From contig JAYGHB010000016.1 of NCBI GenBank assembly GCA_034931985.1, positions 11,839 to 75,838 on the forward strand: a stretch of DNA of 64,000 nt, written 5' to 3'. The notes under the pieces were generated by a model. It had not been told where the DNA came from, searched no databases, and worked only from the letters and a program-made list of their open reading frames with translations. This DNA is from Halotia wernerae (GTDB taxonomy: Bacteria; Cyanobacteriota; Cyanobacteriia; Cyanobacteriales; Nostocaceae). The position numbers were made by a program, and so were the translations under genes. Shown piece by piece: positions 50,979-60,015 of the stretch. Numbering within the stretch: position 1 is the stretch's first letter; the number at the start of each line of letters is the position of its first letter.

Positions 50979-51576
50979 GTAGTTTTGAGATAGGAAATTG
51001 AGACAAAATCTCTAAATCTCTACTGTTGACTGCTTTTTTAGGGGTCTTGATGACAGTGATTACACCAGTATTCCTGGCACAGAGATAACTTACATGACTG
51101 ACAGGGATTAAAATCAATGCAATAGTAATTAATCTCATCTGTACCACTCGGCATAAACAACCATAAATATTGGGAACAATATCGGTGTGTAGCTGTCACC
51201 AGCTTTACTACAAAAGTTGACAGTAGTGGTAGTTAGTTTTTCTAGCGGTGCATCAACTACAGCCAATCTAAACAACTCAACACCAATCCCTACTTGATCT
51301 TAAGTGTGATTGACTGGGGTTGACTGTGTGCGGTTAATTCTGATTAGCTTTTGTTTGGTGTTATCTAAATGTTGTGTAGTCAAAATTTTTATGTGATCAC
51401 AGCATGGCAAAATTACAGGGGCGTGCTAAAATTTTACGCCATTAGCTATGCCCCTAATACTAACGAAAAATTATTTTGCTGCATCAAAGCTAATATTTGC
51501 TCGGTGACGGTGTGAGGATTTACCAATATGTGGAAATATTAACGGTTCCCATGAACTCGAATCAGGAGAAAATACT
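50979..51576. promoter_or_regulatory. Spacer between amiC1 and amiC2
   Basis: About 600 bp without a gene. The second half resembles the leader of amiC1 (see 48734-49100), so amiC2 has its own copied promoter region and need not depend on read-through. Apart from these blocks I see nothing. Confidence 0.6.
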
Positions 51577-53484
51577 GTGAAATTACACTGGTTACTGCCC
51601 GGTACTATTGGAACTATCTTCTTACTATCGTCGTCGGCAATGGCCGCGCAACTGGAATCTTGGCGTTTTGATAGCAATCAAAACCGTCTAGAAATTAATA
51701 CTTCCGGGGCTGTTCAACCTCAAGCACAACTTATTTTCAACCCTACACGTCTAGTAATTGATTTACCAGGTACCATATTCGGGCGATCGCAGTTAACGCA
51801 ACAGGTAGGTGGGGCGATTCGTAATATTCGTGTGGGACAGTTTGACCCGCAAACAACACGTATAGTCGTCGAACTTTCTCCTGGTTATACCCTTGACCCC
51901 AACCAAGTGAAATTTGTCGGCGTGAGTGCTAGTCGCTGGATGGTACAATTACCAACCCCAAAAGCTGAAGGTGTAGCTTCATCCCCAGAAATAGCATTAT
52001 CCAATCCACCACAAACCCCTGAAAGTTCATCTGCCTCAGCACTCTCACCCAGAAGTATTTACAATGTGGTGACAACTAGGCCAGTCACGCCAGGTACTAA
52101 CCAGGAAACAGTTGTTAAAACCGCAGCATCTGTGACTCAAATTGAAAACTTACGAGTTACAGGCGATGGTTTTTTTGTCCGTACCAATGGTGGTAGTCCT
52201 CAAATTCAGGTAAATCGCAGTGGGGACAAGAAAACAATTAATGTTGATATTTCGGGTGCATCTTTATCACCCAATCTAGAGCAACAGGATTTATCAATTA
52301 ATCGTTATGGTGTTAGCCGCATTCAATTCACCCAACTGCAAAACAAACAACCAACTGTTCGCATGACCTTAGAAGTGGACAAAAATAGTCCAGACTGGCG
52401 AGCAAGTACAAGCAGCATCGGTGGATTTGTGGTTCTACCCAATCGTGCCATTGGCAGATTACCTAGAGATAATGATCCCAGCCCCACAGCATCTGCTAGT
52501 GATTCACCTGCAATTATTCAGTCTGTGGAATTGGCTGGTAATGGTACGCAACTTCTAGTTAGAGCCGACCAGACCTTCTCTGCCAAAGGTGGTTGGGATA
52601 GATCCTCTGGTTTATTTCGTATTGTTATTGATAATGCTAAGTTATCTCCCAGAGTTACAGGCCCTACTTTTGATGCCAATAGCCCTATTCTGCGGGTGCG
52701 CCTGCAATCACAAGAAGCTAATACAGTCGTTATTTTAGTTCAACCAGCGGCGGGTGTACAAATTGGGGAACTTAACCAAGTCGGCGACCAACTGCTGGCT
52801 CTGCAATTACAGCGTTCTCGTCAGATAACACCCCCGGTTGCTTTACCGCCCCTATCACCACCCAACCAAAGTCAATTACCAGACCCAAATACAGACAATC
52901 CTCGTCCCATATCGCAGCCAGCACCACGTTCCCCAGTTCCGAGAGGGAAACTTTTAGTAGTTATTGACCCAGGACATGGGGGTAAAGACTCCGGCGCTCC
53001 AGGTTTAGGTGGACTACTAGAAAAGGATGTAATCTTGCCTATTGGCAAAAGAGTAGCATCAATTTTAGAGAAAAATGGTGTACAAGCAGTAATGACGCGG
53101 GATGCTGACTATTTTGTAGAACTTAAAGGACGGGTAGATCTTGCTGAACGAGTCAATGCGACTTTATTTGTCAGCATCCACGCTAATTCGGTGGATAATC
53201 GCCCTGATGTGAATGGATTAGAAGTTTATTATTACGATAGTGGTTATGCTCTGGCTGAAACAGTTCGCAAAAATATTCTTCAGAATATTGGTACTCTTAA
53301 AGACCGAGGAACGCGCAAAGCCAGATTCTACGTTCTGAGAAAAAGTTCTATGCCCTCGATTTTAGTAGAAACAGGTTATATGTCTGGCCGGGAAGATAAT
53401 CCCCGCTTGGGAACACCAGAGTACCAAAATCATATGGCTGAGGCGATCGCTTCTGGTATTCTCAAGTACTTAAAGCAAAGATAA
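51577..53484 (+). CDS. amiC2: N-acetylmuramoyl-L-alanine amidase AmiC2
   Basis: 635 residues, GTG start, same plan as AmiC1. It has a signal peptide, two AMIN domains, a Pro-rich linker and Amidase_3 with 'VVIDPGHGGKDSGAPGLGG', 'LEKDVILPIGKRV', 'LFVSIHANSVDNRPD' and 'PSILVETGYMSG'. The first ~125 residues are nearly identical to AmiC1, while the linker regions differ. AmiC2 of Nostoc punctiforme is the amidase required for nanopore arrays and for differentiation. Which of the two copies here is the functional equivalent is judged from order only. Confidence 0.93.
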   Translation: MKLHWLLPGTIGTIFLLSSSAMAAQLESWRFDSNQNRLEINTSGAVQPQAQLIFNPTRLVIDLPGTIFGRSQLTQQVGGAIRNIRVGQFDPQTTRIVVELSPGYTLDPNQVKFVGVSASRWMVQLPTPKAEGVASSPEIALSNPPQTPESSSASALSPRSIYNVVTTRPVTPGTNQETVVKTAASVTQIENLRVTGDGFFVRTNGGSPQIQVNRSGDKKTINVDISGASLSPNLEQQDLSINRYGVSRIQFTQLQNKQPTVRMTLEVDKNSPDWRASTSSIGGFVVLPNRAIGRLPRDNDPSPTASASDSPAIIQSVELAGNGTQLLVRADQTFSAKGGWDRSSGLFRIVIDNAKLSPRVTGPTFDANSPILRVRLQSQEANTVVILVQPAAGVQIGELNQVGDQLLALQLQRSRQITPPVALPPLSPPNQSQLPDPNTDNPRPISQPAPRSPVPRGKLLVVIDPGHGGKDSGAPGLGGLLEKDVILPIGKRVASILEKNGVQAVMTRDADYFVELKGRVDLAERVNATLFVSIHANSVDNRPDVNGLEVYYYDSGYALAETVRKNILQNIGTLKDRGTRKARFYVLRKSSMPSILVETGYMSGREDNPRLGTPEYQNHMAEAIASGILKYLKQR

Positions 53485-53637
53485 GAATATAGCTAAGGTA
53501 GAACTATAGCGCAAATTACTTACTAATTAAAGAGGTGGTATTTAGACTACTGTTGTATACAGAATTTAGTGGTCAGTTAGCAAAATGTCTGTTAGATTCT
53601 GTATTTTAAATCCAATAACCTAAATTAATATCCGCCT

Positions 53638-54504
53638 GTGTATTCATCTTCCATCCTTGACGGTAATCTTTACAATTTCTCTGATCAAGAACCTCAACGT
53701 GCTCCAATCGGCGTTTTTGACAGTGGTGTAGGTGGTCTAACGGTACTGCGACAACTTTATCGGCAACTACCCAACGAATCAATTGTCTACTTTGGAGACA
53801 CAGCTCGACTTCCTTACGGCATTCGTTCACAAACAGAAATTTTACAGTTCGTGCGCGAAATTATCGTTTGGCTGCAACAGCAGGGCGTAAAAATGGTGAT
53901 TATGGCTTGTAACACCAGCTCTGCTTTAGCACTAGAAACAGTGCGCGAGGAATTTAGCATCCCAATCCTGGGAGTTATCCTTCCAGGGGCGAGAGCAGCA
54001 GTGCAACAAGGAAAACGTATTGGTGTGATTGCTACCCCAGCCACAGCTAAGAGCAATGCCTATCGACACGCTATTTTAGAAATTGATCCGAATACCCAAG
54101 TTTGGCAAGTCGGTTGTCCTGAATTTGTACCACTGATTGAGCAGAATCGCATTCACGACCCCTACACCACTGAAGTAGCACGCTCTTATCTGGAGCCTTT
54201 ACTACAGCAAGAAATTGATACTTTAGTCTACGGCTGTACCCATTATCCCCACCTTGCACCAGTATTGCGATCGCTTCTCCCTTCTCAAGTTAAATTAGTT
54301 GACCCAGCTGTTCATACTGTGACAGCTTGCGCCCAAGAACTTGAACTGCTGGGCTTAAATAATACTCACCCCCCACTACCAACTCGCTTCTTTGTCAGTG
54401 GTTGTCCACAACAGTTTGCTCAGTCTGGAGTGCAGTGGCTAGGCTGTACCCCAATGGTTGAAGTCGTGGACTTTACTAATGTCGTAGTCTCCCAACTTTC
54501 TTGA
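53638..54504 (+). CDS. murI: Glutamate racemase MurI
   Basis: 288 residues from GTG 53638 (an N-terminal ~20-residue extension precedes the conserved 'PIGVFDSGVGGLTVLRQL'). The two catalytic Cys are in 'MVIMACNTSSALALE' and 'TLVYGCTHYPHLAPVL'. It makes D-glutamate for peptidoglycan stems. It sits 153 bp behind amiC2 on the same strand, giving a local wall-metabolism group. Confidence 0.95.
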   Translation: MYSSSILDGNLYNFSDQEPQRAPIGVFDSGVGGLTVLRQLYRQLPNESIVYFGDTARLPYGIRSQTEILQFVREIIVWLQQQGVKMVIMACNTSSALALETVREEFSIPILGVILPGARAAVQQGKRIGVIATPATAKSNAYRHAILEIDPNTQVWQVGCPEFVPLIEQNRIHDPYTTEVARSYLEPLLQQEIDTLVYGCTHYPHLAPVLRSLLPSQVKLVDPAVHTVTACAQELELLGLNNTHPPLPTRFFVSGCPQQFAQSGVQWLGCTPMVEVVDFTNVVVSQLS

Positions 54505-54539
54505 GACTTTTCTAGTCAAGGGTCAATGGTTAAAAACTC

Positions 54540-54743
54540 TTAAAACTGTTGACTATTGACTACCTCAGTAACTTGTGATGTTACTGTTACATCCTGCGAA
54601 TGTTTTCCTGTGGTTGTCCCAGGAAAACTCCTAGGAGCAGACTTTCGTCCGGTTCGTTTTACTAACGCTAACAACAGATAAACTGCGAACAAATATCCAG
54701 CAGCTAGAATAAAAATCATCATAGGCATATTTCCGTAAATCAT
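54540..54743 (-). CDS. Small single-pass membrane protein
   Basis: 67 residues, ATG 54743 preceded by GGGAGAAC. One N-terminal membrane helix ('MMIFILAAGYLFAVYLLLAL') is followed by a basic, Ser/Thr-rich cytoplasmic or periplasmic tail ('KRTGRKSAPRSFPGTTTGKH'). No named family. Its convergent position behind murI and the good ribosome site support it as a real gene. Confidence 0.6.
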   Translation of the reverse strand: MIYGNMPMMIFILAAGYLFAVYLLLALVKRTGRKSAPRSFPGTTTGKHSQDVTVTSQVTEVVNSQQF

Positions 54744-55765
54744 TGTTCTCCCAGCACTTTCTTCAAAAGAATATGAAATTTCATAAAACGAATAGAACCT
54801 CAGCCAAACAAGTATGTGCTTGATGACTGTGGCTTGCTAAGCTAAGCCAACCGATAGAGCTATGATTCTATCCGGTCAATGGACTAATTATTTAATTAAA
54901 TTTTTCGCAGACCACACATACCACAGCAGTTAAAAATTGCCAATAGCACTTTTCAACTGCACTCCTCAGCAGTTTACCTAGTCTGCATTCTTTTTATACT
55001 CACCTCTTATGATTGATATGAGCCTTGACGCTAAACGCACACTCAAGACTCATAGCAAGTATCCATAAGGATACTGCATAGCTCTATTCCCAGAAGTTTG
55101 CTTGCTGCACTAAAACCGGAGGAATTGCTTCCTCAATTGCGATCATTATGACAGCTAGTTAATCTGGACTCGCAACCCCATCAAAGTAAAATCACTTAAT
55201 AGCGATTTTCTGATTTCGGTATACAGCGGCGAGTAATTCTAAACTCATAACCTCACATAAGTAAAATTACTTAACAGTAATTTGCCTTTTGAGGATGAAT
55301 ACTTGGAAAATTTAAAATTCCTATATTTTAGCTTAACACAATAGCCCTGAATTTTAAGCCGACTTTGGAGCTAAATTTTAAAATTTCTAGACTGCTAAAT
55401 CTCAGGCTAGTCAAGCTTAGTATTCATTTCAAGATAGCCAGTGTGTAAAAGCTAATCATCCAGAGAAAAGCGGGATATTGATATATTATGCTTAATGTTA
55501 CTTATAGTATTTATACTTAAAAGCGGATTGCTTGCAACAATAAAAGATAGGTTTATTGTATGGAGTTACAGAAGCCAACACTGTACTTGGTACTCCAAGT
55601 CAGTGTGGGTAGTTCACTCAAACTTACACTTATTCATGGGTTCAAAGGTCTGTAACGGTCAGTAAATGAGTATTCTCTAATCAAAACTTTGCGCTGGCAC
55701 AGGTTATCTTAAAATGAGTATAGGATATGTAAACTTTCGTAACCTAAGCCAGAGTCCGCCCATCC
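54744..55765. other. 1-kb AT-rich spacer with paired small hairpins
   Basis: No gene. Two similar short hairpins lie in direct repeat: around 55189-55210 (AAAATC...GATTTT) and 55263-55283 (AAATTAC...GTAATTT), each containing 'ACTTAA.AG'. The sds promoter should be near 55640-55730. Confidence 0.5.
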
Positions 55766-56737
55766 ATGACCCCAGCCACCTCCATGTTTACCCCTGTGGA
55801 AGCAGACCTGCAACTACTAGCAGAAAACTTAAAACAGCTAGTTGGAAATCGCCACCCCATTCTCTTTACAGCCGCCGAACATCTATTCGGAGCTGGGGGA
55901 AAGCGGATCAGACCAGCTATTGTTCTGCTGATATCGCGGGCCACAATGTTAGAACAAGATATTACGCCGCGTCACCGTCGCTTAGCAGAAATCACAGAAA
56001 TGATTCACACCGCCAGCTTGGTACACGACGATGTGGTAGATGAATCAGAGGTGCGGCGAGGCGTTCCCACCGTTCATAGTTTATATGGCAATCGGATTGC
56101 CATATTAGCAGGAGACTTTCTTTTTGCCCAATCATCCTGGTATTTGGCAAATCTAGATAATTTGGAGGTGGTAAAACTACTCTCAGAAGTCATTATGGAT
56201 TTGGCTACTGGGGAAATTCAACAGGGCATGAATCGTTTTGATGCTAGCATCTCAATTGAGACTTACCTAAAAAAGAGCTATTACAAGACAGCCTCGTTAA
56301 TTGCCAACAGTTCTAAAGCAGCTGGGTTACTCAGTGAAGTTTCTTCAGAAACTGCTGAACATTTGTATAGCTATGGTCGTCATTTAGGTCTAGCATTTCA
56401 GATTGTAGATGATATTCTCGATTTCACTAGTACAGAAGATACTTTAGGTAAACCAGTGGGATCTGATCTTAAAAGTGGCAATTTCACTGCACCTGTTTTA
56501 TTCGCTTTAAGGGAAAAACCTTATCTAGAAGTGCTGATTGAGAGAGAATTTGCCCAAGAAGGAGACTTAGAACAAGCGTTAGGGCTAATTCAAGACAGTC
56601 AAGGTATAGAGCAGGCGAGGGAATTAGCGGCTCAACATGCTAAGTCAGCTGCTGAACATCTATTAGTTCTCCCACCTTCGGAGTCACACCAGGCATTAAT
56701 GAATATGACTGACTATGTACTGAGTCGGCTTTACTAA
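55766..56737 (+). CDS. sds: Long-chain all-trans polyprenyl (solanesyl) diphosphate synthase
   Basis: A 323-residue trans-prenyltransferase. The first Asp-rich motif is 'ASLVHDDVVDESEVRRG' and the second 'FQIVDDILDFTSTEDTLGKP'. 'GGKRIRPAIVLLISRA' binds the substrate. It builds the C45-type side chain of plastoquinone from IPP. The residues before the first motif are small enough for a long product. Alone on its strand here. Confidence 0.92.
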   Translation: MTPATSMFTPVEADLQLLAENLKQLVGNRHPILFTAAEHLFGAGGKRIRPAIVLLISRATMLEQDITPRHRRLAEITEMIHTASLVHDDVVDESEVRRGVPTVHSLYGNRIAILAGDFLFAQSSWYLANLDNLEVVKLLSEVIMDLATGEIQQGMNRFDASISIETYLKKSYYKTASLIANSSKAAGLLSEVSSETAEHLYSYGRHLGLAFQIVDDILDFTSTEDTLGKPVGSDLKSGNFTAPVLFALREKPYLEVLIEREFAQEGDLEQALGLIQDSQGIEQARELAAQHAKSAAEHLLVLPPSESHQALMNMTDYVLSRLY

Positions 56738-56823
56738 ACAATTTTAGATTTAAAATTTAAAATTTTTAAATTTGGAGTTGGAATTTTTGATTGTATCTAA
56801 TAAATCCCAACTCCAAAATTTAT

Positions 56824-57297
56824 TTATGCAATATCAGGGGGTACTTGTTTAGGCTTATGCTGTTGTTTTACCTGTTGTTGCATGAGTTTTTGTAATTCAT
56901 CTCGCTGCACTTCAACCGTATGAGTGGTCTTACCCGGCGTTTCCAAAAAAACGATACTATCTACGGGTTCTAATGCCACCAATTGGAACAAAATATGGGT
57001 AACGGGAAGAGGTTTCGCGACGATTTGAGGGTCAAGCCCAGCAGATGGAATTAGGGAAACATCCTGTATGGTAGAAAAAGCGTAAATCACACGTTTTTCT
57101 AATCCTGGATTTGCACGGTTACTCAATGTAGTTAGCACCCACTCTGACTCCAAATTTTGGAGAATATAGTATTGGGAATGGCGTAATCTTTGAGCGATCG
57201 CGTTCAGCACAGGAGAAATTGCTGCGACAAGATTTGGTGTTATACCATCCTGGGGTGCATTGTCAATCAGCAATTGAATTTGTCTTTCTAAATCCAT
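56824..57297 (-). CDS. Conserved cyanobacterial hypothetical protein
   Basis: 157 residues from ATG 57297 (MDLERQIQLLIDNAPQDGIT); the frame is open 13 codons further. It is alpha/beta with 'VLNAIAQRLRHSQYYILQN' and 'TIQDVSLIPSAGLDPQ', and a basic Gln/Lys-rich tail. It belongs to a family conserved near sds/hetZ in Nostoc relatives and of unknown function. It is divergent from hetZ, sharing a 209-bp spacer. Confidence 0.7.
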   Translation of the reverse strand: MDLERQIQLLIDNAPQDGITPNLVAAISPVLNAIAQRLRHSQYYILQNLESEWVLTTLSNRANPGLEKRVIYAFSTIQDVSLIPSAGLDPQIVAKPLPVTHILFQLVALEPVDSIVFLETPGKTTHTVEVQRDELQKLMQQQVKQQHKPKQVPPDIA

Positions 57298-57393
57298 AAT
57301 GACTTGTAAACGACTCCTGGGTAATGGCAATAACATAAAAGCTAAGTGTGAACAATTCCATGAGAATTGGGAACAATAAAATTAAGCCACATC

Positions 57394-57422
57394 CTAAACG
57401 CAGGATTGGCCTCTGCGTTTAG
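57394..57422. promoter_or_regulatory. Inverted repeat in the hetZ promoter region
   Basis: CTAAACGCAG / CTGCGTTTAG, 10-bp perfect arms with a 9-bp centre, 85 bp before the hetZ ATG. HetR is known to bind inverted repeats upstream of hetZ in Anabaena. I cannot confirm that this is that site, because its arms differ from the hetP-type GGGG/CCCC core. Confidence 0.45.
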
Positions 57423-57506
57423 CTTATACTTAAAACCCAAAAAGCCAATACCCACGGTCGTACAGGTTGTATTTAAGCATTTTAGGGTCTTTTGAAAACC
57501 GAGACT

Positions 57507-58727
57507 ATGAATTCAGCCGCAACCGCAACAATTCCAACCACAACAACTCCAACCCCAACAGTTCAGGGAGAAAATTCTATAGGCGTGGAGGTGATATTTC
57601 AACTTCTATTCCAGGAGCTTCAGCAATCAACTAAAGCTTCAGCCCAGAATTGCCACGATGTCGCTACACGAATTACCACCGAAGTATACCGGATTTGTAG
57701 TGAAAGTAAACGTATCCAGGCTTCCGGTGCGATCCAAAACTCGGCAATGACTCTAGCTCGGCATAGACTGCAACAGTGTCTGAGATACTATCAGTTGGGT
57801 TCAAATCGGGGCAGAGTAGAACTGCACAGTACTCTGAGTGCGATTATTTATCGTTACATTAATCCTCCTCAGCGCCAGTTGAGTTATCAAGGGCGATTGA
57901 CGATTATTGAAGATTTTTTGCAAGGTTTTTATCTGGAAGCTTTAAACGCTTTCCGGCGCGAAAGCCAACTTGGCCCCACTTATCGCCCCCAAACTCTTCT
58001 GGAATTGTCAGAGTACATGGCATTTTCCGAACGCTACGGTAAGCGGCGGATTCCTTTACCAGGCCGTCAGCAGCAGCTGATTATTCTGCGGGCTCAAACT
58101 TTCTCTCAACAGCAACCCCCAGAAACCAATGTAGATATTGAACAAGCCGCAGAAGGTAGCAGCAATGACTCTGATGGTTCTTGGGAAGAGCCAGCAGTAC
58201 AGCAGTTGCGCTCAACAATGGCGACGCAAGCAGCACCCGAACCAGAAGAAGACACTTTGCGTTCGGTTGTAGTTACAGAATTAATGGATTATCTGGAACA
58301 ACGGCAACAATCTGATTGCGCTGACTATTTTTCCCTTCGCCTCCAGGATCTATCCACACAGGAAATTGAGTCAGTTTTGGGTTTAACTCCTCGCCAGCGG
58401 GATTACTTACAGCAGCGCTTTAAATATCATTTAATTCGGTTTGCCTTGTTGCATCGCTGGGAATTAGTCCATGAATGGTTGGAAGCTTCATTAAACACCA
58501 ATTTGGGCTTAACTCCCCAGCAATGGCAAGTATACACAGCACAGTTAGACGATAAACAACGATCGTTACTGGAGTTGAAGCAACAAGGACAGCCAGACGA
58601 AAAAATTGCCAAGACTTTAGGGCTATCAACAGCCCAACTACAAAAACGGTGGTTTAAAATTCTTGAGCAAGCTTGGGAACTTCGTAACTCCTTAGTGTCC
58701 GGATCAGGTGCATCTACTCATGAATAG
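57507..58727 (+). CDS. hetZ: Heterocyst differentiation regulator HetZ
   Basis: 406 residues from ATG 57507 (MNSAATATIPTTTTPTPTVQ). A Thr/Pro-rich start is followed by a conserved helical core ('QNCHDVATRITTEVYRICSE', 'LARHRLQQCLRYYQLGSNRG', 'YMAFSERYGKRRIPLPGRQQ'). An acidic linker (~205-250) and a C-terminal helical region with sigma-factor-like HTH patterns follow ('LGLTPRQRDYLQQRFKYHLIRF', 'DEKIAKTLGLSTAQLQKRW'). HetZ acts early in heterocyst commitment, downstream of HetR, as a DNA-binding regulator. It overlaps patU by 8 bp, matching the hetZ-patU pair known in Nostocales. Confidence 0.92.
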   Translation: MNSAATATIPTTTTPTPTVQGENSIGVEVIFQLLFQELQQSTKASAQNCHDVATRITTEVYRICSESKRIQASGAIQNSAMTLARHRLQQCLRYYQLGSNRGRVELHSTLSAIIYRYINPPQRQLSYQGRLTIIEDFLQGFYLEALNAFRRESQLGPTYRPQTLLELSEYMAFSERYGKRRIPLPGRQQQLIILRAQTFSQQQPPETNVDIEQAAEGSSNDSDGSWEEPAVQQLRSTMATQAAPEPEEDTLRSVVVTELMDYLEQRQQSDCADYFSLRLQDLSTQEIESVLGLTPRQRDYLQQRFKYHLIRFALLHRWELVHEWLEASLNTNLGLTPQQWQVYTAQLDDKQRSLLELKQQGQPDEKIAKTLGLSTAQLQKRWFKILEQAWELRNSLVSGSGASTHE

Positions 58728-59700
58728 TGACTCAGAATCCTTACAAGACCGTTTGCTTGATTGGTTGTTGGCAAATAATGTCGATACTCACGAGCAGAAC
58801 TTGGTAGATTGTAAGGAAATTGACGGGGTGGATAACCCTCTCAAGGAAGCAGCTACATCAAAAAGTAGTGAGCCAGAGTTGGGAGGAACCCCCCAAACCT
58901 TTCAATTGGGAGAAATTCCTACTGTGCAAGAACGTTTCCAAGCCGTCCTCAAGCGTCGGTTACAAATCCAAACTGAAAACCACCCGCCGTTATTCCCCTG
59001 GGAATCACAATTAGTAGAGTATCCAGATTGTATTGAAGAGCGATCGCTAGCACTTAGTCCTGCCTGGGGATGGATGGCACAGCGCTCAAAGCTGAGCCTA
59101 CCCATTCCCCTCCCGGAGAACATTTTCCGGGAATTACTAGAACAGTGCCAAACGCTGATTACATCTTCACTGCCACTAGGGGCAAAGTTAGTTCAAGTAG
59201 TTGAGGGCTTTTTCCCTAGTGAGTCTCAAACACTCAATGATCTAGCTGGATTGGTGCTGAGAAGCACCTATCGGTCTGTAGATACCTTGGGTATGATGCC
59301 TAATATTCAGAGCGACTACTCTGATTTACAACCGCGTCAACAAATGGCATTGTCGCTACTGGCTGCTAAACAACTGCTAGAGAATTTAACTTTACCAGTA
59401 TCACCATTGCATCCAGTAGTTGAGAGACAATGGCTAACTAGTGCAGGTCTTTTAACCCTGAGAGTAGAATATGTATCTCAAGGGCAGTGGACACAGTTGC
59501 ATGTTCATAGTGATTTGCCTACTAAAGGTATTTTGAAGTTGCAAGGTAGCGGTACTAAAGCCACAGCCAAATCTTCCGGTTCAGGAAACTTGAGTGTAGA
59601 ATTACACTGCCAACAACTGAACCCGACTTATACTCTGGAAGTTGAGTTTCCAGAACTAAACCAACAGCCGTTGTTGTTTGTGATTAATCCTACGATCTAG
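58720..59700 (+). CDS. patU: Heterocyst pattern protein PatU (single uninterrupted gene)
   Basis: 326 residues from ATG 58720, inside the last codons of hetZ. The N-terminal part ('LQDRLLDWLLANNVDTHEQN') is acidic. The C-terminal part contains 'PWESQLVEYPDCIEE', 'LSPAWGWMAQRSKLSLPIPL' and an end with beta-strand character ('YTLEVEFPELNQQPLLFVIN'). From memory, PCC 7120 has this gene split into patU5 and patU3, whereas here one continuous frame covers both. PatU3 restrains heterocyst number and interacts with HetZ. Coupling to hetZ by overlap supports coordinated production. Confidence 0.85.
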   Translation: MNSDSESLQDRLLDWLLANNVDTHEQNLVDCKEIDGVDNPLKEAATSKSSEPELGGTPQTFQLGEIPTVQERFQAVLKRRLQIQTENHPPLFPWESQLVEYPDCIEERSLALSPAWGWMAQRSKLSLPIPLPENIFRELLEQCQTLITSSLPLGAKLVQVVEGFFPSESQTLNDLAGLVLRSTYRSVDTLGMMPNIQSDYSDLQPRQQMALSLLAAKQLLENLTLPVSPLHPVVERQWLTSAGLLTLRVEYVSQGQWTQLHVHSDLPTKGILKLQGSGTKATAKSSGSGNLSVELHCQQLNPTYTLEVEFPELNQQPLLFVINPTI

Positions 59701-60015
59701 CCACTATATCCATCGCTAGCATTCTAGATTGATCAACGCCGACAAATTAAGATGATTTTCTTGGATTTGCACCTTTTTTAATAACCGATCATTAGGGTTT
59801 CTACTTTTTTGCAAACGGTCATTAGGGTTTCTAAGATCAACAGCAATTAAAAAGACATAATCTACGAGATAGTTAGACTCCCAAAGGCTTCCTTCGGGGA
59901 GTTCCTGTTTTCTTAAGAGGGACTTCCCAAAAAATAGAAGTTGAAAGTAGGGTGGTCAGTTGACATCCCCAGCATTGTGTCATGGCATCTACTCATCAGG
60001 TTGCTTACACTCTCA
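59701..60015. other. Spacer after patU with a 15-bp direct repeat and a hairpin
   Basis: TCATTAGGGTTTCTA occurs twice (about 59787-59803 and 59820-59836), 33 bp apart. A hairpin with ACTCCC / GGGAGT arms and an inner AAGG / CCTT pair (59877-59903), followed by TCCTGTTTTC, may terminate hetZ-patU. No gene. Confidence 0.5.

Noticed and set aside
57340..57506. NtcA-type GTA-N8-TAC site before hetZ
   Set aside because: Only partial matches (GTACAGGTTGTA) with wrong spacing; not supported.
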